DNA of 64,000 nt from an uncultured Campylobacterales bacterium (GCA_947503785.1 CANNFB010000002.1:1-64000); one strand, 5' to 3'; shown: positions 16,498-25,695, counted from the first letter of the stretch. A program made the numbers and translations. The notes: generated by a model from the sequence alone, not told the origin.

Positions 16498-19400
16498 ATT
16501 TATTCATTCCTCTAGCACCTATATTTCCATATCTATGGTATGAATGCGAGATTGATTGTTCAATGAAGTAGTTAAGAAGTTCTAATCTTCCTTCCATCAT
16601 TGGTTTTTGTCTAACAATAAATGTTAAAGATGACGCTGATTCTTTAAATACCAAAGTTGGTACTTTTGCAATATCAGAATAAATAACTCTATCATATTTA
16701 CTAAGTGTTTTTATCATTTCTTCATCTGTTTGAGAAACTAAACTATCTCTACCTGTAAATAACTCTTTTGCATTCTCTAAGAAAGATTGAACTAACTTAT
16801 TATCATTAATTGAAACTTTAAAATGAACACCAGATACTCTTGCAGCTAAAATTCTTGAAACTGTTTCAAAAATTGTATCATCAGAAGAAACTCTAATTAA
16901 AACATTTTCAAGTGCAATATATTTAAAGTGGTTATCTTCACCTCTAACATTTGCATAATCTTTCTCTATTGAGAATTCATTTTCATAGTTTGCATAATAT
17001 GATTGTAATGAGATTTCTAATTTCTCAAAATCTTCTTTATTATTTTGTGTATCTTTACATTTTGAAATAAATTGTGTTAACTCAGTATCATATTTTTTAG
17101 TTGACATTGGTAAAGTTTGCTCATTAATATCTACAAATTGAGTTATATAGTTATAGAAACCAGCTTTTCTCCCAGCACCAATTGCTGATTTACCCATTCC
17201 ACCAAATGGTTGTCTTAATACGATTGCTCCAGTTGTTCCTCTGTTTACATAAAGGTTACCAGCTTTAATATTTTCTTTCCAGTATGACACTTCTCTTTCA
17301 TCTAAAGACTCAATTCCAGATGTTAATCCATATCCAGTATCATTTACAATTTTTACAGCATGTTCTAAATTACTTGCTTTTACAACTGCTAAAACTGGTC
17401 CAAATAATTCATTCATATGAATAAAGTTACCCTCTGATACACCCCATTTAATTGATGGTTTTAACATATAAGGATTATTATTTTCATAAGATGGTTTTAA
17501 AGCCCAAGTTTCATTACCTTCTAATTCATTTAAAGCCTTTTCTAGGTTACCACTTACTTTATTTGCTAATGTTCCAATTCTGTTTTTAAAGTCCCAAATA
17601 GAACCTACATTCATAGAAGCAGCAGTGTCAATTAAAGCTTTTTTAAATCCTGCATCCTCATAAACTTCATCTTCTAAAACTAAAAGTGAAGTAGCTGAAC
17701 ATTTTTGACCAGAGTTTCCAAATGCACTTTGACATACATTTTTAACAGCTTGTTCTCTATCTGCCATATTTGTAACAATAGTTGCATCTTTTCCACCAGT
17801 TTCAGCTGATAAGAATAAATCATTTCTAGTTTCTAACATAGTTGCAGCTGTATCTTCTCCACCTGTTAAGATTAAGAAATCAATATCTTTATTAGGAATT
17901 AAATGCTCACCTGCAAGTGCTCCTGGACAAGGAAGGAACTGTAAAGTATTTTTAGAAATTCCAGCATCCCAAAAACATTTACACATTTCATAAGCACATA
18001 AAGCAGCAACAGAAGCTGGTTTAATAATAACTGTATTACCAGCAGCCAATGAAGAAGCAACTCCACCAACAGGAATGGCAATAGGGAAATTCCAAGGTGG
18101 TACTACAACACCAACACCTTTTCCTGATAACTCTAAATTTGAATACTCATCAAAATGTCTTACCGCATGAGAATAAAATTCAATAAAATCAATTGCTTCA
18201 GAAACTTCAACATCAGTTTCAGTAAATACTTTACCTACTTCAGCAGCAGCAACACCAATCAAATCATCACGTCTTTCTCTAAATTTAATAGCAACCTCTT
18301 TTAATGCATAATGTCTTTGGGCATGAGATAAGTCTCTCCAACCATCTTTATCTTCACGAGCAACTTGAACAGCTTTTTTAATATCAGCTTCATTTGCCAT
18401 TGCAAATCTACCTGCAAGAACATTATCTTCAAGTTGAGATTTATCAATTGCATCATAAATTTTACGCTCACCTACTAAATCCTCACCACCTACAACAACA
18501 GGAGCAATAGTATGAACTGTATCAGCTGAATATTTCCATTTACTTGTAATATTTCTAGCCCATTCATGATTCTTTGGTAAAATAAAATCAGTATCAGCTT
18601 CCGCATGATAAGAATTTGTATCAAATGATGAATTTGAGAAATCATCCCACTTTTCATTTAATCTATCTTGAGTTCTTTTTGCACCTACAAATGAAGTTTT
18701 TTCAGATTCAAAAGATTCTCTAAAAAGTTCTTCTTGCATTTTCCAATCTTTTGAACCAACAGTTAATCCAAATGAATATCTAATAAAGTTATTTGGACCT
18801 GTATTTTCATCAAGTCTTCTAACTAAGTATGCAATTGCATTTGTAAACTGTTCTTTTGCAGCAGTTGGTGCATATAAAATTACTTCTTTTGAAATTTCTT
18901 TAATTGCTAGACGTGCTGCTTCACTCATACCTTCTAACATTTCTAAAGTGTGAAATTCTCCAACATTATTATCATTTGCTAATTGAGTTGCATATGCTAA
19001 TTCAAATAAGTTATGCGATGCTGTTCCTATATGCATATATGGTGCATTCTCTTTTTGAAGTGCATATCTAGCCATTCTTTTGTAATTTGAATCAGTATCA
19101 GTTTTTTGAGTATATGTAACCATTTCCCAATGTTTTTGAGATGCTTCTGTTTCTTCCATTTCCATATTAGCACCTTTTACAAGTCTAAACTTAATAGGTG
19201 CTCCACCATTTTCTACTCTTATCTTAGCCCAATCACAAAGATCTTTTTGAACATTAAATGAATCTGGTAAATATGCTTGAAGTACAATACCTGCATAGAA
19301 ATCTTTGAATTGTGGTTTTTCCAGCGTCTTTTTAAATACTGCAACTGTAATATCTAAATCTCTATACTCTTCCATATCAAGATTAATAAATTTATTTGAT

Positions 19401-20068
19401 TTTGTTCCATCTGCTGCAATATAAGGATATTTTTGAGCTTGTGCATAGATTTTTGTTAATTTTTCAACTAATACTTCAACTGTATGATCAAAATCAAGTG
19501 CTGAAATTTGAGAAAAAATTGTAGAAATTTTAATAGAAATATAATCAATATTTGGATTACTTAAAGCTTTTAAGTATTTTTCCATTCTTTCTTCTGCTTC
19601 TTCTTCACCAAGAACTACTTCACCAATTAAGTTAAGGTTTACTCTAGTACCCTCAGCTTTTCTCATCTTTAAGTGTTTATTAAAAGGCTCATCTTCTCCT
19701 TTAATAACTACTGTCTTTGTATCTTCTCTGATTTGATTTACAAACATTGGTACAGATAAAGCAGGTACAAACTTACCAAAATTTTGGAATAACCATAATA
19801 GTGTTTTATCTTTTGTAGTAAAAAAGTGTGCCATTCCATGTTTTTCAAGTAAGAATATGATTTGGTCTGCAATTCTTGCATTTGAATCTGCTCTAAAACA
19901 TTGGTCCATTAGTTCAATTAATAATGCTTTATCTTTTGGGTGATCTAGCATTTTATTCATCTTAATATAGAATTCTCTATCAAAATCACTAACTAATTGT
20001 GTCGCTCTATTTTGCCATTTTTCTGCTAACTTTACTGATGAATTTATTAATTCTTGTTCATTTTTCAT
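16496..20068 (-). CDS. putA: Bifunctional proline dehydrogenase / glutamate-gamma-semialdehyde dehydrogenase
   Basis: Oxidises proline to glutamate in two steps, feeding electrons to quinone through FAD and to NAD+. It has 1190 residues. The FAD barrel of proline dehydrogenase covers about 80-440, with FRLVKGANMEMEE, HIGTASHNLFELAYA and the YLVRRLDENTG stretch near 416. The aldehyde dehydrogenase domain covers about 530-1000, with PPWNFPIAIPVGG, the general-base glutamate in SAETGGKD (near 755) and the catalytic cysteine in GNSGQKCSAT (near 790). There is no N-terminal RHH domain, so it is not a self-repressing trifunctional PutA. The last 190 residues resemble the extra C-terminal domain of longer PutA forms. 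It lies downstream of livF, after a structured 137-base leader. Confidence 0.95.
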   Translation of the reverse strand: MKNEQELINSSVKLAEKWQNRATQLVSDFDREFYIKMNKMLDHPKDKALLIELMDQCFRADSNARIADQIIFLLEKHGMAHFFTTKDKTLLWLFQNFGKFVPALSVPMFVNQIREDTKTVVIKGEDEPFNKHLKMRKAEGTRVNLNLIGEVVLGEEEAEERMEKYLKALSNPNIDYISIKISTIFSQISALDFDHTVEVLVEKLTKIYAQAQKYPYIAADGTKSNKFINLDMEEYRDLDITVAVFKKTLEKPQFKDFYAGIVLQAYLPDSFNVQKDLCDWAKIRVENGGAPIKFRLVKGANMEMEETEASQKHWEMVTYTQKTDTDSNYKRMARYALQKENAPYMHIGTASHNLFELAYATQLANDNNVGEFHTLEMLEGMSEAARLAIKEISKEVILYAPTAAKEQFTNAIAYLVRRLDENTGPNNFIRYSFGLTVGSKDWKMQEELFRESFESEKTSFVGAKRTQDRLNEKWDDFSNSSFDTNSYHAEADTDFILPKNHEWARNITSKWKYSADTVHTIAPVVVGGEDLVGERKIYDAIDKSQLEDNVLAGRFAMANEADIKKAVQVAREDKDGWRDLSHAQRHYALKEVAIKFRERRDDLIGVAAAEVGKVFTETDVEVSEAIDFIEFYSHAVRHFDEYSNLELSGKGVGVVVPPWNFPIAIPVGGVASSLAAGNTVIIKPASVAALCAYEMCKCFWDAGISKNTLQFLPCPGALAGEHLIPNKDIDFLILTGGEDTAATMLETRNDLFLSAETGGKDATIVTNMADREQAVKNVCQSAFGNSGQKCSATSLLVLEDEVYEDAGFKKALIDTAASMNVGSIWDFKNRIGTLANKVSGNLEKALNELEGNETWALKPSYENNNPYMLKPSIKWGVSEGNFIHMNELFGPVLAVVKASNLEHAVKIVNDTGYGLTSGIESLDEREVSYWKENIKAGNLYVNRGTTGAIVLRQPFGGMGKSAIGAGRKAGFYNYITQFVDINEQTLPMSTKKYDTELTQFISKCKDTQNNKEDFEKLEISLQSYYANYENEFSIEKDYANVRGEDNHFKYIALENVLIRVSSDDTIFETVSRILAARVSGVHFKVSINDNKLVQSFLENAKELFTGRDSLVSQTDEEMIKTLSKYDRVIYSDIAKVPTLVFKESASSLTFIVRQKPMMEGRLELLNYFIEQSISHSYHRYGNIGARGMNK

Positions 20069-20104
20069 CTTTTATCCTTAAAATTTATTGTTTTTTAAAT
20101 CAAT

Positions 20105-20185
20105 TTTAAGTAGCTTAAGAGCGCACGCTTTTAAATGTGCTCAAGAGGGAAGGAACCGCCAAGTTTGTCCCTCTTACTACTTAAA
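20105..20185 (-). other. Structured leader before putA (predicted three-way junction)
   Basis: Three stems nest in 81 bases. The closing stem is TTTAAGTAG (20105-20113) with CTACTTAAA (20177-20185), nine pairs. One inner hairpin is AAGAGGGA (20143-20150) with TCCCTCTT (20168-20175), eight pairs. The other is GAG[CG]CAC (20119-20126) with GTGCTC (20137-20142). The junction has only 5, 0 and 1 unpaired bases. It lies between livF and putA, both on the minus strand, and ends about 37 bases before the putA ATG. The role is unknown: riboswitch-like leader, processing site or 3' end of the liv transcript. I could not match it to a known riboswitch. Confidence 0.5.
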
Positions 20186-20205
20186 TACTTTTCTTCATAT
20201 TATAT

Positions 20206-20928
20206 TTAATGTTTTTTTCCTAGATACGCTTCTTGAATAGTTTCAGAATTTAATAACTCATCAGCTGTTCCCTCATGCGTAATTTTTCCAACTTCTAAAA
20301 CATAAGCTCTATCTGCTAATTTTAAAGCAGCCTTTGCATTTTGTTCAACTAATAAAACAGTAACACCAGATGATGCTATCACTTTTACAGCTTTAAAAAT
20401 TGCTTTAATTAAAATTGGAGCTAATCCTAACGATGGTTCATCAAGAATTAGTAGTTTTGGTTTAGACATAATTGCCCTACCAATTGCAAGCATTTGTTGC
20501 TCACCACCAGAAAGCGTTCCTGCAAGTTGCTTTCTTCTTTCTTTTAATCTTGGAAGAATGTCATAAATCCATTCTAATGTTTCTTTATCATGATCTTTAA
20601 GTGTATAAGCACCCATCATTAAATTTTCTTCAACTGTTAGAATTCCAAAAACTCTTCTTCCTTCAGGAGAATGAGACATTCCAAGACTTACAATATCATG
20701 AGCTTCACATTTTGTAATATCGTTTTTATCAAAAACAATATGCCCAGATTTTGGTTTTAAAAGTCCAGAAATAGTTTGTAATGTAGTTGTTTTACCAGCT
20801 CCATTAGCACCTAAAATGGTGATAATCTCACCACGTCTAACTTGTAAAGAAATGCCTTTAATAGCCTCAATTGCACCATATGATACATGAAGGTCTTTTA
20901 TTTCTAATAAGATTTCATTATTTACCAT
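20206..20928 (-). CDS. livF: Branched-chain amino acid ABC transporter ATPase LivF
   Basis: One of the two ATPases of the high-affinity Leu/Ile/Val-type importer. It has 240 residues. Walker A is GANGAGKTT, the signature is LSGGEQQMLAIGRA, and Walker B is LLILDEPSLGLAP; the H-loop equivalent lies in VLLVEQNAKAAL, as in LivF proteins. Last gene of livKHMGF: its first base is the last base of livG. The order and tight packing show one operon. True substrates of such systems range from branched-chain amino acids to amides and aromatic acids; the putA neighbour suggests amino acids. Confidence 0.93.
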   Translation of the reverse strand: MVNNEILLEIKDLHVSYGAIEAIKGISLQVRRGEIITILGANGAGKTTTLQTISGLLKPKSGHIVFDKNDITKCEAHDIVSLGMSHSPEGRRVFGILTVEENLMMGAYTLKDHDKETLEWIYDILPRLKERRKQLAGTLSGGEQQMLAIGRAIMSKPKLLILDEPSLGLAPILIKAIFKAVKVIASSGVTVLLVEQNAKAALKLADRAYVLEVGKITHEGTADELLNSETIQEAYLGKKH

Positions 20929-21710
20929 TAGTCTTCCTCCTCTTCATCATCGTCTGTTCCAATATAAGCTTCAATAACTCTAGGATCACTTTGTACAAAG
21001 TCTGGAAGCCCTTGAGAAATTTCTTTTCCAAAGTTAATAACAGTAATATAATCTGTTAATTTCATAACCATTTCCATGTCATGCTCAATCATCATAATTC
21101 CAAGACCCATTTCTTTAATCTTTAAAATTATATTTGTTAACTCAATTGTTTCATTTTCATTAAGACCAGCTGCTGGCTCATCTAAAATTAAAATTTCAGG
21201 ATCAGCAGCAAGTGCTCTAGCCATTTCAATTTTTCTTTGATTACCATAAGATAAATCTCCTGCAGGAGTATCTGCAAATTTACTTAAGCCAAAAAATTCC
21301 ATTAACTCTTCAACTTTGTGCCATTGTTTTAACTCATCTTTTTTATAAGAAGGAGTGTGAACAATTGAGTGATACCATTTTTGAGTAGACTTAGTATGAG
21401 TTCCTGCAATAATATTTTCAGCAACACTCATTTCTTTGAATAATCTAATATTTTGGAATGTTCTTAAAACTCCTCTTTGAGCAATTTTATGTGTTTCCAT
21501 TCCTGTAATATCTTCACCTTTATATTTAATAGTTCCTTTTTCAGGAGTATAAATACCTGTAACACAGTTAAAAAGTGTAGTTTTTCCAGCCCCATTGGGA
21601 CCAATAATTCCATAGATTTGACCTGGTTTTACTTTAATAGTTAAATCATCAATAGCAACTAAACCATGGAAAATTTTTGAAACATTTTCAATCTCTAATA
21701 CATATTCCAT
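20928..21710 (-). CDS. livG: Branched-chain amino acid ABC transporter ATPase LivG
   Basis: Second ATPase of the importer, 260 residues. Walker A is GPNGAGKTT, the signature is LSYGNQRKIEMARAL, Walker B is ILILDEPAAGLN, and the H-loop is in IMMIEHDMEMVM. The LSYG signature and the NENE stretch after Walker B are LivG features that separate it from LivF. The C-terminus is unusually acidic (DDDEEEED). It overlaps livM and livF by one base on each side, which indicates coupled translation. Confidence 0.94.
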   Translation of the reverse strand: MEYVLEIENVSKIFHGLVAIDDLTIKVKPGQIYGIIGPNGAGKTTLFNCVTGIYTPEKGTIKYKGEDITGMETHKIAQRGVLRTFQNIRLFKEMSVAENIIAGTHTKSTQKWYHSIVHTPSYKKDELKQWHKVEELMEFFGLSKFADTPAGDLSYGNQRKIEMARALAADPEILILDEPAAGLNENETIELTNIILKIKEMGLGIMMIEHDMEMVMKLTDYITVINFGKEISQGLPDFVQSDPRVIEAYIGTDDDEEEED

Positions 21711-22675
21711 TATTTAGTCTCCTCTTTTTTAACTACTTTTTTCTTTAAGAATTTTGGAATATTTCCAAACTTCGCTGGCCAAACACCATTTGGTCTTAAA
21801 ATCATTGTTAATACCATAGCAGCACCAAAGATTAAATATCTTGATTCTTTAAACTCTGTAAATAACTCAGGTAATACAAACATTACAAATGTACCAATAA
21901 TAATCCCTGGAAGTGAAGCAGATCCACCAACAAGTACAATTGCAAAGAACATAACTGATTGCATAAAGTTAAATGACTCAGGACTTACAGCTGAATACTG
22001 AATAGCGAATACTGCACCAGCAGCTCCTGCAATTCCAGCACCAAGTGCGAATGCAAATAGTTTGTAATATGAGATATTAATTCCCATAGACTTAGCTGCA
22101 ATTTCATTTTTATTTATGTAATATAAAGCTCTACCATACTTTGAAGTATCAAGGTTTCTAATAATTAGTAATGTAACTAATAATAAACCAAATGCAATAT
22201 AATAAATTGCAGTATCAGACCATAATTCATAACCAAAAACTCTAACAACATCTATACCAAAAATACCATTTGGACCACCAGTTAAACCAAACACGTCATT
22301 TGATAAAACTTGTTCAAAAATAATATTAAAACCAATTGTTGCAACTAGTAAATAATCACCACGAAGATGAATAATTGGACCAGCTAAAAGAATCGAAAAA
22401 ACTACTGGAACTATAATTGCAAATGGAAGAGTGTAAATAATTTCCATTCCAAAATGTACATTTAAAATTGCAGTTGTATATGCACCCATACCAAAGAAAA
22501 TGGCATGACCCATATTAAAAATACCTGCACGCCCTAGAATAATATCTTGGGAAAATGCAACTACTGCAAATACTAAAAATGTAATACCAATACTTAACCA
22601 AGCAGAATCAACTAAAAAAGGAAAAACTGCCATTACTACTAAGAATAATGTAGCAATACTTGTAGTTCTATTCAT
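21710..22675 (-). CDS. livM: Branched-chain amino acid ABC transporter permease LivM
   Basis: Inner-membrane permease of 321 residues with about nine or ten hydrophobic segments. The LivM signatures are the early DIILGRAGIFNMGHAIFFG and the late EAA-like region AGAAGAVFAIQYSAVSPESF with VLVGGSASLPG. It forms a heterodimer with LivH and couples to LivG and LivF. Starts one base inside the stop of livH. The C-terminal tail is lysine-rich (KKKVVKKEE) and cytosolic. Confidence 0.93.
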   Translation of the reverse strand: MNRTTSIATLFLVVMAVFPFLVDSAWLSIGITFLVFAVVAFSQDIILGRAGIFNMGHAIFFGMGAYTTAILNVHFGMEIIYTLPFAIIVPVVFSILLAGPIIHLRGDYLLVATIGFNIIFEQVLSNDVFGLTGGPNGIFGIDVVRVFGYELWSDTAIYYIAFGLLLVTLLIIRNLDTSKYGRALYYINKNEIAAKSMGINISYYKLFAFALGAGIAGAAGAVFAIQYSAVSPESFNFMQSVMFFAIVLVGGSASLPGIIIGTFVMFVLPELFTEFKESRYLIFGAAMVLTMILRPNGVWPAKFGNIPKFLKKKVVKKEETK

Positions 22676-23577
22676 TATACTTTCTCCGCCGTTTTTTCAC
22701 CTAGAAGACCTGTAGGTCGTAAGATCAAGATTACAATTAATAAAATAAATGTAAACGTTTCTGCCCATTCTGTAGATATATATCCTGAAATCATTGAGTT
22801 GAATAATCCAAGTAAAAGTCCACCTAACATAGCTCCAGGAATTGAACCAATTCCACCAATAATTGCTGCAATAAATGCATTTAAACCATAAAGCCATCCC
22901 ATATCAAATGTTAGACCTCTGTAATAAATACCAATAAATAGACCACCAATAGCTCCTAACATAGAACCTACTACGAAAACTATCATAATAATTTTATTAA
23001 CATTAATACCCATTAATTTTGCAGCATCTTGATCTATTGCAGTAGCTCTAATTGCTGTACCCATTTTTGTTTTATTAATAAATATATAAAGAGAAACCAT
23101 TAACACTGCAGATAATGCTAAGATTATCAATTGCGTAAATGAAATAATCACTCCACCAAAATTCCAAGACGTCGAAGGAAATACATCAGCTGGGAAAATT
23201 TCCATATTTGGTCCCCAAATTAACATAATCCCATTTTGTATTACTAAAGAAGCTCCAAGTGCCGAAACAACAGCACTAAGTCTTGGTGCCGTTCTTAAAG
23301 GTCTATATGCCAGACGCTCAAGAAGAACACCCATGAAAGCTACAACTATTGCTGTTAATGAAAATACTATTACAATATTCACTAAAGACAATGCATTTGA
23401 ACCATAAAATTGAGTAAAAATAGTAAGTCCTACATAAGCAGAAAAGGCAACAAGGTCACCGTGTGCGAAGTTGATTAACTTCATCACACCGTAAACCATT
23501 GTATAACCTAAGGCTACTAATGCATACAAACTCCCTACTGTTAAACCATTAATTAACTGTTGAAGAAAAGTATCCAT
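22675..23577 (-). CDS. livH: Branched-chain amino acid ABC transporter permease LivH
   Basis: Partner permease of 300 residues with about eight membrane segments. The typical LivH start QLINGLTVGSLYALVALGYT is present, as is VMKLINFAHGDLVAFSAY and the late AAIIGGIGSIPGAMLGG coupling region. It lies 16 bases after livK and overlaps livM by one base. Confidence 0.94.
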   Translation of the reverse strand: MDTFLQQLINGLTVGSLYALVALGYTMVYGVMKLINFAHGDLVAFSAYVGLTIFTQFYGSNALSLVNIVIVFSLTAIVVAFMGVLLERLAYRPLRTAPRLSAVVSALGASLVIQNGIMLIWGPNMEIFPADVFPSTSWNFGGVIISFTQLIILALSAVLMVSLYIFINKTKMGTAIRATAIDQDAAKLMGINVNKIIMIVFVVGSMLGAIGGLFIGIYYRGLTFDMGWLYGLNAFIAAIIGGIGSIPGAMLGGLLLGLFNSMISGYISTEWAETFTFILLIVILILRPTGLLGEKTAEKV

Positions 23578-23593
23578 ATCTATTATCCCTTAA

Positions 23594-24715
23594 TTATTTT
23601 ACTACTTCTTTAGTACCATCGCTTTTCATATTATAAACAACGAATTTAGCACCAACTCTTTCACCATCTTCTCTAATATTAAATGGACCTGTAATACCAG
23701 GGAAATCTTTCATAGTATTTCTAATATAATCAGAGATTTTTTTAGTATCAAAAGATTTTGTTTTTTCAACACCTTCAATAATTGCTCTTAATCCATCTGC
23801 GTTTGTAACAGGCCAAATTGATGGAGGATCCATTTTAAATTCAGCTTTGTATGCTGCCAAATATTTTTTAGCTTCTGGGTATGGTAAAATTTCTGGAGTT
23901 GGGAAGTTAATTAAAACTGTACCTTCTGCAGATTTACCTGCTAATTTAACAAAGTCAGGGTTATCATTTGAATCCCCACCAACAAAGTCTGCATCAATTT
24001 GTAATTGCTCTTGTTGAGCTCTTATAAGTCCACCATCAGTGTAGTATCCAGAATAGTAAATAACATCTGGGTTCATAGCTTTAATTTTTGTTAAAATTGC
24101 TGTAAAATTTTGAGTACCTGCTTTAACTTTTCCTCTAAATATTACATTCCCACCTATAGCTTTAGTTGAAGCTTCAGTTGAATCACCTAAACCTGCTGAA
24201 TATGATGAATAATCAGATAAAACTACAATCTTTTTATATTTTTTTATATTTACAAAGTAATCAGCTGTAAAATCACTTTGAGATGAATTTGGAAACGAGT
24301 TTCTAAAGAATGTCCAGTATTTCTTAGCAATTAAAGAATCACTTGTACCATCAGAAGTTTGTAATACTTTAGATCTGAAGTATGTAGTTTGTGCAGCTTC
24401 TGTAGCACCTGAAGTATAAGAACCAATTACAGCAAATACACCAGCATTAACTAATTTCTTAGCACATACAGCCGCTTTTTGAGCTTTTGCTTCATCATCA
24501 CAAGTAACAACTTCGATTTGTTTACCTAAAAGTCCACCTTCAGCATTCTTCTCTGCAACAATTAACTTAACAAAGTTTTCAATACTTTGACCTTCATTCG
24601 CATATTTACCTGTAATTGGTGCTTGAACACCTATTTTTACTGTATCAGCAGCAACTAGTGAACTAGCAACTACAGCACTTAGTGCTAAAGCACCTGTTAA
24701 TTTTTTAAAATTCAT
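23594..24715 (-). CDS. livK: Branched-chain amino acid ABC transporter periplasmic binding protein
   Basis: The periplasmic receptor that hands substrate to LivHM. It has 373 residues with a signal peptide ending at about LVAADT (residues 1-23). The mature domain begins VKIGVQAPITGKYANEGQS and has the family's disulfide pair in TCDDEAKAQKAAVCAKK, then the VIGSYTSGATEAAQ ligand-binding loop. Type I periplasmic-binding fold. An AAGGAG site precedes the ATG. First gene of the liv operon. The distal gene of the RHH group ends 40 bases upstream, so read-through is possible. Confidence 0.93.
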   Translation of the reverse strand: MNFKKLTGALALSAVVASSLVAADTVKIGVQAPITGKYANEGQSIENFVKLIVAEKNAEGGLLGKQIEVVTCDDEAKAQKAAVCAKKLVNAGVFAVIGSYTSGATEAAQTTYFRSKVLQTSDGTSDSLIAKKYWTFFRNSFPNSSQSDFTADYFVNIKKYKKIVVLSDYSSYSAGLGDSTEASTKAIGGNVIFRGKVKAGTQNFTAILTKIKAMNPDVIYYSGYYTDGGLIRAQQEQLQIDADFVGGDSNDNPDFVKLAGKSAEGTVLINFPTPEILPYPEAKKYLAAYKAEFKMDPPSIWPVTNADGLRAIIEGVEKTKSFDTKKISDYIRNTMKDFPGITGPFNIREDGERVGAKFVVYNMKSDGTKEVVK

Positions 24716-24755
24716 ATTTTCTCCTTAGTTTGAATTAAATCTTTTTTTATACTAT

Positions 24756-25415
24756 TTAAACTGTTGGTTCAATAATATAACACCCAACACACCATTCGCC
24801 AACATTATCAATCTTGTTAATATCGCCTCCTTTAAAGTTTGATTTTAAATTTTTATGTGAAGCAACTATTTTATCAAATGCCTCAATAATTTCTTCTAAT
24901 CTTTTTGTACTTTTCTTTCTAGCTGTATTTGAAATATCTAAATAAAAAGCAAAAACACCATAATCTAATGTTGATTCATTTCTATTTTCTCTTTGAAGTA
25001 ATTTACACATTAGTTCAATATCCGCTTTATATTCAGCTTGTGCATTTCGTACACCATTTCTTATACTCATAATTACTTTTGAAATAGAATCATTATCATT
25101 TTTATGTTCAAACCTTTCATCTAAAGTTAAACAAATTACATCTTGTGCAATATTATTTTCAGACATAAACCACTTAAAAGCATCTCTTTTAGGAAGTGAA
25201 CATCTAAGAATATCTGAAATAGTAGCATCGATAAATATTTCTGGTGGATTTTGAAGTTTTGCAATTTCTTGAGATACATGAATAGTTAAAAACTTAGCAG
25301 GTGCGTATGAAAGATAAATATCATCAGCAGTCCAAAAACTATAGTTTGATTTAGCAATTGTAATTCCTTTTAAAACAGAATCTACAACTTCTTCTTGTGA
25401 AGGGAAACTATTCAT
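24756..25415 (-). CDS. Unknown protein encoded in overlap with an RHH gene
   Basis: A soluble protein of about 219 residues that I cannot place in a family. It has a helical middle (KVIMSIRNGVRNAQAEYK, ELMCKLLQREN) and a cysteine pair near the end (EWCVGCYII). No membrane segment and no known catalytic motif are visible. I chose the ATG at 25415 because GGAAG lies six bases before it; starts at 25421 or 25448 are possible but have no proper site. The start lies before the stop of the RHH gene (8-base overlap), so the two are co-translated. The order, small DNA-binding protein then overlapping partner, resembles toxin-antitoxin or repressor-effector pairs, but nothing in the sequence shows toxicity. 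Confidence 0.72.
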   Translation of the reverse strand: MNSFPSQEEVVDSVLKGITIAKSNYSFWTADDIYLSYAPAKFLTIHVSQEIAKLQNPPEIFIDATISDILRCSLPKRDAFKWFMSENNIAQDVICLTLDERFEHKNDNDSISKVIMSIRNGVRNAQAEYKADIELMCKLLQRENRNESTLDYGVFAFYLDISNTARKKSTKRLEEIIEAFDKIVASHKNLKSNFKGGDINKIDNVGEWCVGCYIIEPTV

Positions 25416-25647
25416 TGTCATCTTCCATAAAATTTTCGTCAACTTCATCTAAAATACCACTTTCAAATAAAATGTCTTCAATTAGTTTATTTTTAGAAAT
25501 ATTTAACGATGCACTTAAAACTAAAAGTGCAGTATCTAATCTTTTATCAATCTTTACAGTAAGTTGAGAAACTTCTCTTTTATTACTCTTTAAATGATTG
25601 TTTATAACTTTTTGAATAACTGATCTTTTGTTTTTTTGTTTTGCCAT
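25408..25647 (-). CDS. Small ribbon-helix-helix-like DNA-binding protein
   Basis: A protein of 79 residues. A basic N-terminus (MAKQKNKRSV) is followed by VSQLTVKIDKRLDTALLVLSA and NISKNKLIEDILFES. This is a beta-strand (QLTVKID), helix, turn, helix (NKLIEDIL) order, as in the CopG/ParD-type RHH fold, and then an acidic tail (DEVDENFMEDDNE). RHH proteins bind DNA as dimers and usually repress their own genes. A perfect palindrome, GTACTAC-N5-GTAGTAC, lies 30 bases before the start codon and is a natural operator. The partner gene overlaps the 3' end. Fold assignment is by pattern, not by a profile match. Confidence 0.68.
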   Translation of the reverse strand: MAKQKNKRSVIQKVINNHLKSNKREVSQLTVKIDKRLDTALLVLSASLNISKNKLIEDILFESGILDEVDENFMEDDNE

Positions 25648-25676
25648 TTTAACAACTTTCTACTAATAATTTAAAA

Positions 25677-25695
25677 GTACTACTTTTGGTAGTAC
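25677..25695. promoter_or_regulatory. Palindromic operator candidate for the RHH pair
   Basis: Perfect seven-base arms GTACTAC and GTAGTAC flank TTTTG; the flanking A- and T-runs extend the symmetry except for one base. It is in the 206-base gap between the RHH gene and the EamA transporter, upstream of the RHH gene. The rest of this gap is AT-rich and without other features I can support. Confidence 0.45.

Noticed and set aside
16496-20068. PutA as a self-regulating trifunctional protein
   Set aside because: The N-terminus goes straight into the helical arm region and has no RHH DNA-binding domain.
20105-20185. 4.5S signal recognition particle RNA, because the plus strand reads GGAAGGAACCGCCAAG
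   Set aside because: The bases match part of the SRP domain IV (GGAAGGAAGCAGCCAAG), but the matching 5' GUCAGG strand and a proper GGAA tetraloop stem are absent, and both flanking genes run on the other strand.
24756-25647. Firm toxin-antitoxin call for the RHH pair
   Set aside because: Gene order fits, but the second protein has no toxin motif and is large, so I keep it as an open question.
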